A DNA stretch of 64,000 nt from Lachnospiraceae bacterium (GTDB lineage: Bacteria > Bacillota > Clostridia > Lachnospirales > Lachnospiraceae). The notes beneath the pieces are model-generated. The model was not told the DNA's origin, searched no databases, and was given only the letters and a program-made list of their open reading frames with translations. A program made the position numbers and the translations under genes. Shown here one piece after another: positions 1 to 8,690 of the stretch. Numbering within the stretch: the stretch's first letter is position 1; every line of letters begins with the position of its first letter. The DNA is taken from NCBI GenBank assembly GCA_900168235.1, contig FUZG01000010.1, forward strand, positions 1 through 64,000. The letters run 5' to 3'.

Positions 1-84
1 TACAACTTATACCGATAAAATAATTATGCCGATATTTACTGAAACTACTGATGATTACTACTCATTCAGAAAAATATCGGCATA
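1..84. repeat. Left terminal inverted repeat of the RIT element
   Basis: Bases 1-43 match the reverse complement of 3378-3420 with one mismatch, and bases 65-84 match the reverse complement of 3337-3356 exactly. Between them lies a 21-base centre that differs between the two ends but has the same length. Within this end, the arms at 25-43 and 65-84 are themselves inverted copies (TATGCCGATATT), so the end is a large dyad and a likely recombinase binding site. Confidence 0.9.
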
Positions 85-127
85 AATTTTTGCATGATAT
101 ATACTTGCCTTAAGGAGGTATATTTCT

Positions 128-1360
128 ATGCATAATGAAACTAAAATCCAGGAAATACTCCGAAAAACTTTGGAGTCATTGAGAGAAAAAGAGTATAGCG
201 AAGAAACTATTCGCCGATATAGGCGAAAATTTAATGTACTTAATAAGTTGGCGCAAAGCTTAGATATCCAAGAGCCCACTGATAAGCTATTCAGTGAATA
301 TCTGAAAGACTGTAATAATGTATATACTGGTGAATTTTCAGTTTTAAAACAGCGGCAAAGAATCCGCGTTGTAAACCTGATCAAGTCTTTCATTGAAAAT
401 GGTGACGTAGATACTTCCAGAAAACCTGGGAATGCTGTTGCCAACAGGATAAAATCTGAAAGATTCCGCACTGAATTAGACAAATACATTCGGTTATTAG
501 TAGATGATGAAATACAGCCTAATACCATATGCACATACAAACGTATTGTTGCATATCTTCTGCTTTATTGCGAAGAAAAGTCGTATTCAACCGTTGAAGA
601 ATTAGTTTCCGGCGATATATGCGACTTTATACTGCATCTTTATGATCATGGTTATTTCAAACCAACAACAATTTCTAGCGGGTTATCAGGACTTAAAAGA
701 TTTCTGTCGCTTTATCCAGGTATAAAAAATCTTACGATGGAGCTCCCATCACATCTTCCCAGAGAACGAAAAATCATTGAAATATACAGCGAACCTGACA
801 AAGATTCTATCAATAAAGTATTGAATGATAACTGTATGACGAAGCGTGATATGGCTATATGTCTGCTTCTTTTAGAAACAGGGCTAAGAGCAGTGGATGC
901 ATGCAATATAAAGCTGTCAGATATCGATTGGAGCAAAGAGATAATCTATATAAAACAACAGAAGACTGGGCATGTAATAAGCCTACCACTCCGCAAATCG
1001 TATGGAAATGCTATAGCGGATTATGTACTAAGCGAACGGCCTGATTGCAAATCTAAATATCTTTTTGTCAGGGCACTTGCACCATTTTCACGTCTTGAGG
1101 GTGAGGGTTCCTCTATCCGAGTAGTGCTCCAGAAGATGGAAAAGCTGGCTGGCATATCTGATGCTGCAAGAAGTACTGGAAGTAGGACAACCAGACATAA
1201 CGCAGCTTCTATGATGCTAAGATCCGAAGTAACTATGGGCAATATCTCAGCAGTTTTAGGGCATCATGATCCAAATATAGTTTCTGTTTACCTTTCCACA
1301 GATGACAAGATCATGGCATCCTGCACGCTCCCCCTTCCAGGAGGTGTAAGCCATGAATAA
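128..1360 (+). CDS. Tyrosine recombinase, first of the trio
   Basis: A 410-residue site-specific recombinase or integrase. The N-terminal 200 residues are helical and resemble SAM-like DNA-binding domains. The C-terminal half has the phage-integrase fold with an arginine in LLETGLRAVDAC, a lysine in the beta-hairpin IKQQKTGHVISL, then TTRHNAA, LGHHDP and a probable nucleophile tyrosine in SVYLS. An AAGGAGG ribosome binding site precedes the ATG. Its 3' end overlaps the second recombinase by 8 bp, suggesting translational coupling. It would act together with the next two proteins in moving the element. Confidence 0.9.
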   Translation: MHNETKIQEILRKTLESLREKEYSEETIRRYRRKFNVLNKLAQSLDIQEPTDKLFSEYLKDCNNVYTGEFSVLKQRQRIRVVNLIKSFIENGDVDTSRKPGNAVANRIKSERFRTELDKYIRLLVDDEIQPNTICTYKRIVAYLLLYCEEKSYSTVEELVSGDICDFILHLYDHGYFKPTTISSGLSGLKRFLSLYPGIKNLTMELPSHLPRERKIIEIYSEPDKDSINKVLNDNCMTKRDMAICLLLLETGLRAVDACNIKLSDIDWSKEIIYIKQQKTGHVISLPLRKSYGNAIADYVLSERPDCKSKYLFVRALAPFSRLEGEGSSIRVVLQKMEKLAGISDAARSTGSRTTRHNAASMMLRSEVTMGNISAVLGHHDPNIVSVYLSTDDKIMASCTLPLPGGVSHE

Positions 1361-2315
1361 ATCATTAACTGAGCTAATAGACGATTTTGTAAACTATAAA
1401 AGACATAATGGTTATGTTTACGTATCAGCAGAATACCATCTTATGAAATATGTAGAGTATACTTCTGCCAACTTTCCTGATGAAAATGTCCCAAGCAAGA
1501 CATCCATAAACTCATTCTTGAAGGAACATTCACATACCCCGGGCACTTTGTATAATCTAGCAGCATTTCTTCGGGAGTTTTCAAGGTATCTCATCAGTAT
1601 TGGGTATACAGATGCATATATCATCCCCTACAAAAAGGTTCCATTACCGACACCTGTTCAGCCATATCTGTTTACCGAAGCAGAAATATCTGGATTTTTC
1701 ATGGCTTGTGATAGTATGCCATATGATTGTCATGTACCAAAAAGAAATATAGTTTTCCCAGCAATGTACAGACTTATGTACTGTTGCGGCCTCCGCTGTA
1801 AAGAAGCGCGTACACTTAAGTGTGAAAATGTGGTGTTGAATCATAACTATATCGACATTCTGCAGTCTAAAGGTCCTAAAAGCAGGCGCATTTTTATTTC
1901 TGATGAATTATCTCATTATCTTGATTCTTATAACGAATCGATTAATAGATTGCTCCCAGACCGAGTGTACTTCTTTCCATCAAGAGGAGATTCCCCATAT
2001 AGTTCCGGATCTGTAGAAAAAACTTTTCTCAAGATATGGTACACAGCATTCCCAGAGAAACGGGGAAATGGAGTAAGTATTAGAGCGTATGATTTCCGAC
2101 ATCATTTCGCCTACGCAAATATGAACCGATGGCTAAAAAAAGGAAAAGATGTAAATGCCATGCTTCCATATCTCATGCGTTATATGGGACATCAGGACAT
2201 TGAAAGCACTCTTTACTATTTTCATCTGGTTCCTGAGATATACCGAGAAATCATTGAAAAATCATCCTTTTTTGAAGACTTATTACCGGAGGTGACTGAT
2301 AATGATCAAGAATAG
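1353..2315 (+). CDS. Tyrosine recombinase, second of the trio
   Basis: A 320-residue phage-integrase-family recombinase. The catalytic region shows CCGLRCKEAR (first arginine), a lysine in LQSKGPKSRRIF, then AYDFRHHFAYANMNRW, MRYMGHQDIES and a tyrosine in TLYYFHL. The N-terminal core-binding part is shorter than in the first protein. An AGGAGGTG ribosome binding site inside the end of the upstream gene fixes the ATG start. The 14-bp overlap with the third gene keeps the three proteins in one translational unit, as expected if they work as a complex. Confidence 0.9.
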   Translation: MNKSLTELIDDFVNYKRHNGYVYVSAEYHLMKYVEYTSANFPDENVPSKTSINSFLKEHSHTPGTLYNLAAFLREFSRYLISIGYTDAYIIPYKKVPLPTPVQPYLFTEAEISGFFMACDSMPYDCHVPKRNIVFPAMYRLMYCCGLRCKEARTLKCENVVLNHNYIDILQSKGPKSRRIFISDELSHYLDSYNESINRLLPDRVYFFPSRGDSPYSSGSVEKTFLKIWYTAFPEKRGNGVSIRAYDFRHHFAYANMNRWLKKGKDVNAMLPYLMRYMGHQDIESTLYYFHLVPEIYREIIEKSSFFEDLLPEVTDNDQE

Positions 2316-3333
2316 AACAGCAGATACTGATAGTGCGTTTTTCTGGAATAACGCAACGGATTTTTTAAATAAAGAATTACCTACAATACGTCAGAAAAGC
2401 AACAATACAATTGAGACATACAGGAGATCGCTGAACTCTTACATAGACTATCTTGAAGCTGAAAAATTAATAAAACGCAAAGACATTTGTTATAAGGACT
2501 TTAATAAGAATAATCTTAAAGATTATCTTGTATATATGAAGGACATTCAGAAGCTTAGTCCTAAGACCTGCAATTTAAGAATCACTGCAATACGCGCACT
2601 TCTATCTTATGCTGCAGATGAATCAGTGGATATAACAGCAATCTATGTTAACTCCAAAGCAATAAAAGGACTTTCTGTGACGGAGCATGAAATTGAATAC
2701 TTTGAAAAAGCTCAGCTAAAAGAATTAATATCGGCTCCATCAGAAGATGCCAGGATTGGACGAAGAAATCGAATGATCCTAATAATAGGATATGATGCAG
2801 CCCTGCGTGTAAGCGAACTGATAAGCTTAAAAGTGTCATCACTCCATCTTGACGCAGAAGTGCCATATGTGACAGTTTTGGGGAAAGGACAGAAATATAG
2901 AAACATCCCCTTAATGAATAAGACTACCCGACATTTATACAACTATCTCAAGGAATTTCACGAAGATAAAAGAGTGGATAATCCTTTGTTTTATACGACC
3001 ACTCACGGTGTAATACATGCCCTTTCTGAAGATGCGATTCAAAATGTTCTAAAAAAATATGCTGATATTTCCAGAAAGAAAGTGATGATGCCGGAAAAAG
3101 TTCACTTCCACATGATGAGGAAAACAAGAGCTATGGACTTGTATCAGGCAGGTTGCCCGCTATCATACATCCAACAGCTACTAGGCCATGAGAGCGTATC
3201 GACCACAACAGGATTCTATGCATTTGCAACCTTAAAAACTCTTGCAGAATCAATAGAAAAGGCCAATCCATCTGGTAATGAAGAAAAGATTTGGAAAAAC
3301 AAATCCATTATGAAGCAGCTATACAGGCTATAA
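2302..3333 (+). CDS. Tyrosine recombinase, third of the trio
   Basis: A 343-residue integrase, the most XerC/D-like of the three. Residues near 15-110 form a SAM-like core-binding domain (NNTIETYRRSLNSYIDYL). The catalytic half contains GYDAALRVSEL, LGKGQKYRNIPL, FHMMRKTRAMDL, QQLLGHESVSTT and the tyrosine of GFYAFAT, so all expected catalytic positions are visible. GGAGGTGA precedes the ATG. The right terminal repeat begins almost directly after the stop codon. Confidence 0.92.
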   Translation: MIKNRTADTDSAFFWNNATDFLNKELPTIRQKSNNTIETYRRSLNSYIDYLEAEKLIKRKDICYKDFNKNNLKDYLVYMKDIQKLSPKTCNLRITAIRALLSYAADESVDITAIYVNSKAIKGLSVTEHEIEYFEKAQLKELISAPSEDARIGRRNRMILIIGYDAALRVSELISLKVSSLHLDAEVPYVTVLGKGQKYRNIPLMNKTTRHLYNYLKEFHEDKRVDNPLFYTTTHGVIHALSEDAIQNVLKKYADISRKKVMMPEKVHFHMMRKTRAMDLYQAGCPLSYIQQLLGHESVSTTTGFYAFATLKTLAESIEKANPSGNEEKIWKNKSIMKQLYRL

Positions 3334-3336
3334 AAC

Positions 3337-3420
3337 TATGCCGATATTTTTCTGAATTCCAAGTGAAGTTCAACGTTTTCAGTGAATATCGGCATAATTA
3401 TTTTATCGGTATAAGTTGTA
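3337..3420. repeat. Right terminal inverted repeat of the RIT element
   Basis: This is the mirror of the left end: a dyad with arms at 3337-3356 and 3378-3396, a 21-base unmatched centre, and an outer arm ending in ATAAGTTGTA. It starts four bases after the stop codon of the third recombinase gene, so the element carries almost no spare DNA. Confidence 0.9.
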
Positions 3421-3645
3421 TTATGACGATATCGTTATAGTACAACAAATGCCATAGAAAGCCTGAACTCTACTTATCGCAAGCTTAATCGTCAGCGTAG
3501 CGTATTTCCAAGTGATCAGGCACTGCTAAAAGCGCTGTATCTTTCAACTTTTGAGGCTACAAAAAAATGGACAATGCCTCTTCGTAACTGGGGAAAAGTA
3601 TATGGAGAACTTGCCATTATGTACGATGGGAGGCTTCCAGAGTGA
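3421..3645 (+). pseudogene. IS256/Mutator-type transposase, C-terminal fragment
   Basis: The reading frame directly after the RIT element encodes about 70 residues typical of the end of IS256-family transposases: TTNAIESLNSTYRKLNRQRS, then a SDQALLKALYL stretch, a WTMPLRNWGKVYGEL stretch and a stop after GRLPE. The N-terminal part and the catalytic acidic residues are missing here and would have to lie left of the window. The simplest reading is that the RIT element inserted into, or beside, this transposase gene. It cannot make an active transposase from what is visible. Confidence 0.85.
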
Positions 3646-3666
3646 TACCAGATTCACTGTTTTTTC

Positions 3667-3688
3667 GGGCAGTGCTTGGACTGCCCGT
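3667..3688. repeat. 8-bp stem hairpin downstream of the IS256 fragment
   Basis: CGGGCAGT and ACTGCCCG face each other across a six-base loop. The stem is preceded, not followed, by a run of six T on the plus strand, so it is not a convincing terminator for the transposase fragment. It may belong to the insertion sequence end. Confidence 0.4.
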
Positions 3689-3725
3689 TATTGACATGCC
3701 TTTCTTGATGACTTATATATAAAAT

Positions 3726-3755
3726 ATCAGGACTACTTTTCAAAGTAGTCCTGAT
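3726..3755 (-). terminator. Inverted repeat, probable terminator of the minus-strand genes above
   Basis: A perfect 14-bp stem (ATCAGGACTACTTT) with a two-base centre is followed on the minus strand by ATTTTATATATA. It lies about 90 bp past the stop codon of the acetyltransferase gene, which fits the end of that transcript. The T run is interrupted, so strength is uncertain. Confidence 0.5.
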
Positions 3756-3847
3756 CACATATCAACCTCATAGGAAGTCCTATTTACAGAAAAATCTTCA
3801 CACGCTCGGATTTCCTGACAGGTTTTTCATCCTAAAATGCATATCCC

Positions 3848-4390
3848 TTACTGATTTTCCTTTATTATCCTCTTCTCAAATCGGAACATCCCATCCGGAA
3901 ACTGCTCATCGATCTGCTCTGACATATCAGGATCATTCGGATTCGGATGATGGCTATTGAAGAACTCTACTATATGGAATCCGCAGCGATTAACATAGAA
4001 ATGGATATTCCTCTTTTCAAAATACGGAGTAACAGTCTCCCATACCCTGACTTCCGGATGCAGCTTCTCAACGGCACACCAGGCAGCATATCCTATTCCC
4101 TTGCTGTGAGCTTTCGGTGAAACAAAAAGCAGATCGAGATCTCCCTTGTCACCGTCTACCTTTATGACAACACCGCCGACTTTCTCTGTTCCAAGCATGA
4201 TGCGGTATGCTTCACCGGAATCAATAGACTTCTCTATAGTTGCACGCGAAATAATCTCGCCCTCTTCTTCAAAATGATCATCACTACAGCCAAATTCCTC
4301 AAGAGCACCATAGTTAAACGCTTCCTGATTATCCAGGATAAACTGCTCCCGGTCATCCGATGTTAATGCTGTAAGAATAATATCTTCCAA
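3848..4390 (-). CDS. GNAT-family N-acetyltransferase
   Basis: A 180-residue protein that would move an acetyl group from acetyl-CoA to an unknown amine. The acetyl-CoA pyrophosphate-binding motif is visible as LDLLFVSPKAHSKGIGYAAW near residues 85-105, followed by FEKRNIHFYVNRCGFHIVEF, the usual end of the GNAT fold. The first codon is TTG, with AGG-rich sequence a few bases upstream; no better ATG lies close by. It is the last gene of a minus-strand group and is followed by an inverted repeat. The substrate cannot be told from the sequence. Confidence 0.8.
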   Translation of the reverse strand: MEDIILTALTSDDREQFILDNQEAFNYGALEEFGCSDDHFEEEGEIISRATIEKSIDSGEAYRIMLGTEKVGGVVIKVDGDKGDLDLLFVSPKAHSKGIGYAAWCAVEKLHPEVRVWETVTPYFEKRNIHFYVNRCGFHIVEFFNSHHPNPNDPDMSEQIDEQFPDGMFRFEKRIIKENQ

Positions 4391-4420
4391 ATCCTGTTAC
4401 CTCAGTTTCCTATACACAGA

Positions 4421-4636
4421 TCAATATATCTTTTCAATTTCTCCGGAAATCCCATACTGCTCCCTGAAAAGTCGGAGATCATTTTCATTTCTTATTAACA
4501 TGACCTCTTCAAATGAGCCGGTATGAATATCCTGAAAGCCGGCAACCTGCTCACCATTACAGATGCTAGCTTTGATCACCGGCTTTTGCGTTTCTTTATT
4601 ATAAGATTTCTTTTCTATCTTTTTCTTGAAAAACAT
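4421..4636 (-). CDS. Small conserved-type protein, function unknown
   Basis: A 71-residue protein with a lysine-rich start (MFFKKKIEKKSYN) followed by a compact domain containing ICNGEQVAGFQDIHTG and EVMLIRNENDLRLF. Small proteins of this pattern are found in many Clostridia, but I know no demonstrated function. It has no membrane segment or signal peptide. It sits between the acetyltransferase and a frameshifted gene, all in the same direction. A GGGG stretch lies about 11 bases before the ATG. Confidence 0.6.
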   Translation of the reverse strand: MFFKKKIEKKSYNKETQKPVIKASICNGEQVAGFQDIHTGSFEEVMLIRNENDLRLFREQYGISGEIEKIY

Positions 4637-4658
4637 AGAATTTTAACCCCATCAAACC

Positions 4659-5207
4659 TCAATACCATAACCGTTTACAAAAATCATCAGGTTTGTAAGC
4701 AACTGACGTGCCCTTTACTGCACTGTTTTCAATCTGAATCCATCCATCAGCTCTTTTGAAAATAGTAAAAACGGAACCATCATCTTTCTCTACCGTAAAC
4801 TTATCTCCTATCGGTTCACATGCCAGATCACCCTTGTCGGTGTATTCCTCAGTAAAGATATTGTCCCAGTTATCCATAAACCGTTCGATAATAATATGGT
4901 ACTTCTGAAAATATTCCGGATGCAAAAGAAATACATATGATCTCTGTGTTCCCTTGTGAAATGTCAGCACTAATGGCTTAGCATCCGGAAAAGCTTTACA
5001 CATAATGCTCTTGTAGTCAAGCCACTCCCCCAACTTTCTACGTCCCTTATGGCAATAGTAGACCACATTGTGCCCAGCTCTGTAATACTGTTCTTCTTCA
5101 TCAGGAAGCGCATACTTTTCTGCACCGCGCTTTCTCGGATTATTATCTTCTAAGAGTCCATTATCCGGATCCAAATATATAAGTTCTGCACTTACAAGTT
5201 CATTCAT
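4659..5207 (-). pseudogene. C-terminal part of a frameshifted conserved protein
   Basis: This frame encodes the second half of a protein whose first half lies directly upstream in another frame. It carries AELIYLDPDNGLLEDN, a conserved segment that in intact relatives follows the MKNQYVGDI half. The apparent ATG start overlaps the upstream stop (ATGA), but homology-like sequence continues upstream of the ATG in this frame as WFRES, so the ATG is probably internal. One missing base near 5223 would rejoin the halves. Whether the break is real, a sequencing error or tolerated is not decidable here. Function unknown. Confidence 0.65.
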
Positions 5208-5545
5208 GCTTTCCCTAAACCAGGCACTTCGCCCCTGTCGTCTGGAGTACCAATTGGTTTCAACAAATACGAAAAGAAAACTGCATCCGGAATAATTCCG
5301 CTTTCTTCGATATTCTTTACTGATTTATCTCGGATAACAGCTATCCTTTTCAGTTCATCAAATACTTCTGGATCATAAATCCGAAAATCATCTTTTTTAA
5401 GATAATCTGTAAACTTACCATCATTCGAAGTATCATCGTCTGTCAGATACCAATTGACTCCTACCTTGACTCCAGCTTCAGCAAACGCCCGAAGCAACGC
5501 ATATTTTCCAAAATCACCTATATCACCGACATACTGATTTTTCAT
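5204..5545 (-). pseudogene. N-terminal part of the same frameshifted protein
   Basis: The frame begins with MKNQYVGDIGDFGKYALL, the usual start of a widespread uncharacterised family, and continues with VGVNWYLTDDDTSNDGKF. It stops early after DRGEVPGLGKA, where intact relatives continue with an EWF-type segment and then the LDPDNGL motif found in the next frame. A GTG start 45 bases earlier would overlap the KAP gene stop, but the ATG chosen matches the family start. The gene directly follows the KAP NTPase and may have worked with it. Confidence 0.65.
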
Positions 5546-5586
5546 ATTGAAAACCAATCCCCTTGCCGCTACTTTAAACAGTTCTA

Positions 5587-7773
5587 TCACTCTTCATAAA
5601 CATTACAGCAGTGACGCCATTCTTCAATTAAAGCCATAGCTTTCTGCTCATTAGCACGATCAAATGTATCCTTTTTGTAATTTAACACAAATGTAGCTAG
5701 CTTTAACTGCTCTGTTCTATTAAACCGGTTAAGATTTGTTTTATCCATCTCCGTTATTGTTTGAAGCATATCCTCTTCTGTAAAGTATTCCTGATAAAGC
5801 TCCTTATTGAATATCCATCCTGATCCATTTGTTCCATTCCATCTGCCCGCAAAGATGCATAAAAACTTTAGTTTTGAAACGATGTTTTCGAGAGCCTTTT
5901 TTAAAAACTTATTAGCTGACTCCTTGTCCAAATCTTCCCATAAGCAAAAAGTATGTATAAAATCTTCTTCCTCAATCGATTCAGATGATAACTCCAATTT
6001 ATTTATTTTTTTCAGAAAGGCCTTTTCAAGTTCTAATAACTTTTCAAAGCTAATTATTTGCTCTTCTTTTCTTTCCGGTATATCAGTAAAACGTCCATAC
6101 GCACATTCTTGATCTCTTATTTCATATGCGATTGTCCCCAATGATTCTTTTCCTGCCTGCTTAAGAACGTGCAAATATACACCATATCTTTCTTCCTCTG
6201 TTCTTAATTTACGAATCATATTTTCTGCACAGTATCTCGCTTTTTCTCCCGCAGTAGTCGTAAAAATTGTACTTCCAGATAATCCTTTAAGGTCATACCG
6301 CATATCCAAAAACAATCCTGATAACAGAGACAATCTATCTTCCGGAATTATGTCTATCATTGATTGAATTTCATCAATAAAATAGATTATATTTCCTTTA
6401 CTATTAATATCTGATATAGTCTTTTTCAATTCCTCTTCGTTTAATGAGAATGCACATCTATTAATAACTGTTCTAGGCACTTGTACTTTTTCCATATCAA
6501 CCATGAAATATAATTCAAAACGATCTGGTTGAGCCGCACGCATTTTCATTCTGGCAATTTTGTTGAACTCACTTCCATAGAAATTCTCTTCCACATCTTT
6601 AGCAAATATCGGGAAAATTGCAGCTACGCTTTTAATTGCCTTTTCAGAATCCACCCCCAATAATCGAAACTCTTCCTCATACCTTTTCCTATAAGTTCCC
6701 CGCTTCACCTGCGATGACAAAAAACTATGCCTCATACCACCACATACTGCCTCTTGATTTTCGGCTATCCATTTATAAAGTGTAGGTATCAAAACTTCCA
6801 GTGTTGTAATTGCAATCATATCTTCAAAAGATGTCTCTTCGTATAACATACTATATCTAAACTGAAAAGTATTGATAACACGATTAACATCTCTTAAAGT
6901 GCATATATATGGAGAAATACAATTTTCAAAAACCCTACTCCAATACCGTTGATCCAACTGTATGTCTTTAGATAAGTCTTTTATTACCGTGTCCAATTTT
7001 GTAAAGAAAATTTCATGCAATTTCGTCCTATTGAGCTCGGGTATTTCAAAGGGAATTTGAACAATTTTTTCTAAGTACTCGTTTCCGTCAGTATTATGAA
7101 TTTCAGATAGTGCTCGTCTAACAATCTCCCGATCCATTGCCAAAAGATATGTAATATTTGGCAGATCTCCTACCTGCTTCACAAGTTGAAAAATATCCCT
7201 TATTTGCTGATTGGTAAGACGATCTATATCATCGATAAGTATTACTATTTTTTGATCAACCTTCAGCAAAGCTTCTTCAAGTGCTGCTTTAGATGTTTCC
7301 AAATCCGATGGTTTTGCTAAAGCTTCTCCTCCAACTTGAGCCGCTTTTTTTAGAAAAGCTGCCAACGGTCCTCCAACAACCGGAACAAGCGTGGCAAATT
7401 CAAAAACATCTGCATACTCGCTTAATGCCTTGCCCACCACATTCTTTAATTCGTCACTGCCATCTATGTCTATTTTCGATTTCAATGATGAAAAAAATCG
7501 AGCTATTAAACTATCTTTATCCGAATAATTCCATGGTGCAAATTTGATAATTACTGGCTTGTTCTTATCCTCTAACGCCAATTCCTCCATTGTCTGTAAA
7601 GCCATATTTGCAACAGACGTCTTACCTGATCCCCATTTACCATAAAGTGCAATTACAATACTTTCTTTTTCCTTATTCTCATAAATTGCTCTTCCTAATT
7701 GTTTCGAAAAATCTGCACGTCCCAATAAATCTTCATCAATACTCTTTATTGCACGATCTGAACTATAATTCAC
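5587..7773 (-). CDS. KAP-family P-loop NTPase
   Basis: A 728-residue ATPase of the KAP class within the STAND/AAA+ group. Walker A is GKWGSGKTS near residue 45 and Walker B is IVILIDDIDRL near residue 176. Between them lies the hydrophobic stretch EFATLVPVVGGPLAAFL typical of the membrane-associated insert in KAP proteins. The C-terminal half is long, helical and not recognisable. The start is taken as GTG because GAGGAGGAGAAGG lies just before it; a TTG six codons earlier falls inside that ribosome binding site. The next gene is only metres of sequence away (its possible GTG overlaps this stop). KAP proteins are often found in mobile or defence regions, so a defence role is possible but unproven. 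Confidence 0.85.
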   Translation of the reverse strand: MNYSSDRAIKSIDEDLLGRADFSKQLGRAIYENKEKESIVIALYGKWGSGKTSVANMALQTMEELALEDKNKPVIIKFAPWNYSDKDSLIARFFSSLKSKIDIDGSDELKNVVGKALSEYADVFEFATLVPVVGGPLAAFLKKAAQVGGEALAKPSDLETSKAALEEALLKVDQKIVILIDDIDRLTNQQIRDIFQLVKQVGDLPNITYLLAMDREIVRRALSEIHNTDGNEYLEKIVQIPFEIPELNRTKLHEIFFTKLDTVIKDLSKDIQLDQRYWSRVFENCISPYICTLRDVNRVINTFQFRYSMLYEETSFEDMIAITTLEVLIPTLYKWIAENQEAVCGGMRHSFLSSQVKRGTYRKRYEEEFRLLGVDSEKAIKSVAAIFPIFAKDVEENFYGSEFNKIARMKMRAAQPDRFELYFMVDMEKVQVPRTVINRCAFSLNEEELKKTISDINSKGNIIYFIDEIQSMIDIIPEDRLSLLSGLFLDMRYDLKGLSGSTIFTTTAGEKARYCAENMIRKLRTEEERYGVYLHVLKQAGKESLGTIAYEIRDQECAYGRFTDIPERKEEQIISFEKLLELEKAFLKKINKLELSSESIEEEDFIHTFCLWEDLDKESANKFLKKALENIVSKLKFLCIFAGRWNGTNGSGWIFNKELYQEYFTEEDMLQTITEMDKTNLNRFNRTEQLKLATFVLNYKKDTFDRANEQKAMALIEEWRHCCNVYEE

Positions 7774-7921
7774 GTTCCTTCTCCTCCTCAATACCTACTC
7801 CATTCCCTGCTACGATTTCATCACCGAAAATCATATCTGCAAAAAATATTTAATCATCTGTCTGACTTTTATCAATACTAATGTGATTTCATTGCAACAA
7901 AAACGAGCACTTATTTACTAT

Positions 7922-7930
7922 ATTATAGCA
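7922..7930 (-). promoter_or_regulatory. Extended -10 promoter for the KAP gene
   Basis: On the minus strand the sequence TGCTATAAT gives a perfect -10 box with an extended TG motif; no good -35 box is visible. Inverted copies of AAAAACGAG flank it about 17 bases to either side, so it may also be controlled or end the transcript above. The implied leader before the KAP start is roughly 140 bases. Confidence 0.5.
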
Positions 7931-7971
7931 AAACAGTAACTCGTTTTTTCCGTATCGAAAGCCGTCTTATA

Positions 7972-8690
7972 TCAACTTGAATGATTTTTCAGGAAATTAG
8001 GTATTTCCAGTTTTCCCTTTATGTCATAGTCACGCCTAAGAAATGACGCACTATTATTTATAGGCATTTTAGGCGGAATTATCATTTCGCCCGGAAACTT
8101 ATTGATGCCATTAAACGAAACAGGATTTTTTGCGACATCCTTTTCATTTACATCATTCCCAGCGGTTTCATTTGCATCTATTCCTGTCGCAATAAGCGTT
8201 ATTACAACCGAATTGTCTTCAATCTGTTTTGGATCTGTGACAGTACCCCAGATGATATTGCTCTCTTTACCAACGATACTTTTGATATATGAAACAGCTT
8301 CATTCAGCTCAGCAAGATTTACTCTTCCGCTGGTATTCAGCATTATGGTTCCTGCTCCTTTTATCGAATAATCGAGCAAAGGCGAATCGATAGCCTGCTT
8401 TACTCCATCAAGCAAGGAAGCTCCCTCTTTTACTACTCCAATTCCAATATGAGCATTTCCCTTGTCCTTCAAAATCGTGCATAGATCATTAAAGTCTAGA
8501 TTAATTAACCCTTTATTGAAAATGATATTTGTAATACCGCTTATCGCCCATCTCAAAACATTATCTGCAACTTGGAATGCCTCATCAACAAAGAAAGGTT
8601 TATCTGATATTTCCAACAACTTATCATTAGGAATTAGCTGTGTAAAAGTTCGCCGATGCCTGTTATATTTCCAATAACATCCCCTTCGCA
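7972..8690 (-). pseudogene. Truncated ftsZ copy (C-terminal half only)
   Basis: The frame reads as the second half of FtsZ: LIPNDKLLEIS, DNVLRWAISGITNIIF, GLINLDFNDLCTILK, AGTIMLNTSGR and a C-terminal LEIPNFLKN tail. The GTP-binding first half with GGGTGTG is absent. Upstream of LIPNDK the homology continues in another frame (EGDVIGNITGIGELLHS), showing a frameshift near 8640, and stops at a 25-bp palindrome. Without the nucleotide-binding domain it cannot polymerise like FtsZ. The remaining part is only mildly diverged, so the truncation may be fairly recent, or the piece may be a paralogue remnant. Confidence 0.8.

Larger units (their letters stand above)
1..3420 (+). mobile_element. RIT-type transposon (three tyrosine recombinases between inverted repeats)
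   Basis: Three overlapping tyrosine recombinase genes in one orientation fill the element, and its two ends are inverted copies of each other over 84 bp. This is the layout of recombinase-in-trio (RIT) elements. No cargo gene is present. The left edge coincides with the first base of the window, so a few bases more could lie outside. The right edge is placed where the terminal repeat ends, after which the reading frame of an IS256-type transposase begins. The family assignment follows from gene order and ends; the mechanism of movement is inferred. Confidence 0.85.

Noticed and set aside
1-3420. Integron or conjugative-element integration module
   Set aside because: No excisionase, attC-like array, mobilisation genes or cargo; the inverted 84-bp ends and three recombinases fit a RIT element.
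3667-3688. Hairpin as terminator of the IS256 transposase fragment
   Set aside because: The T run lies before the stem on the plus strand and an A run follows it on the minus strand, so neither direction gives a proper terminator.
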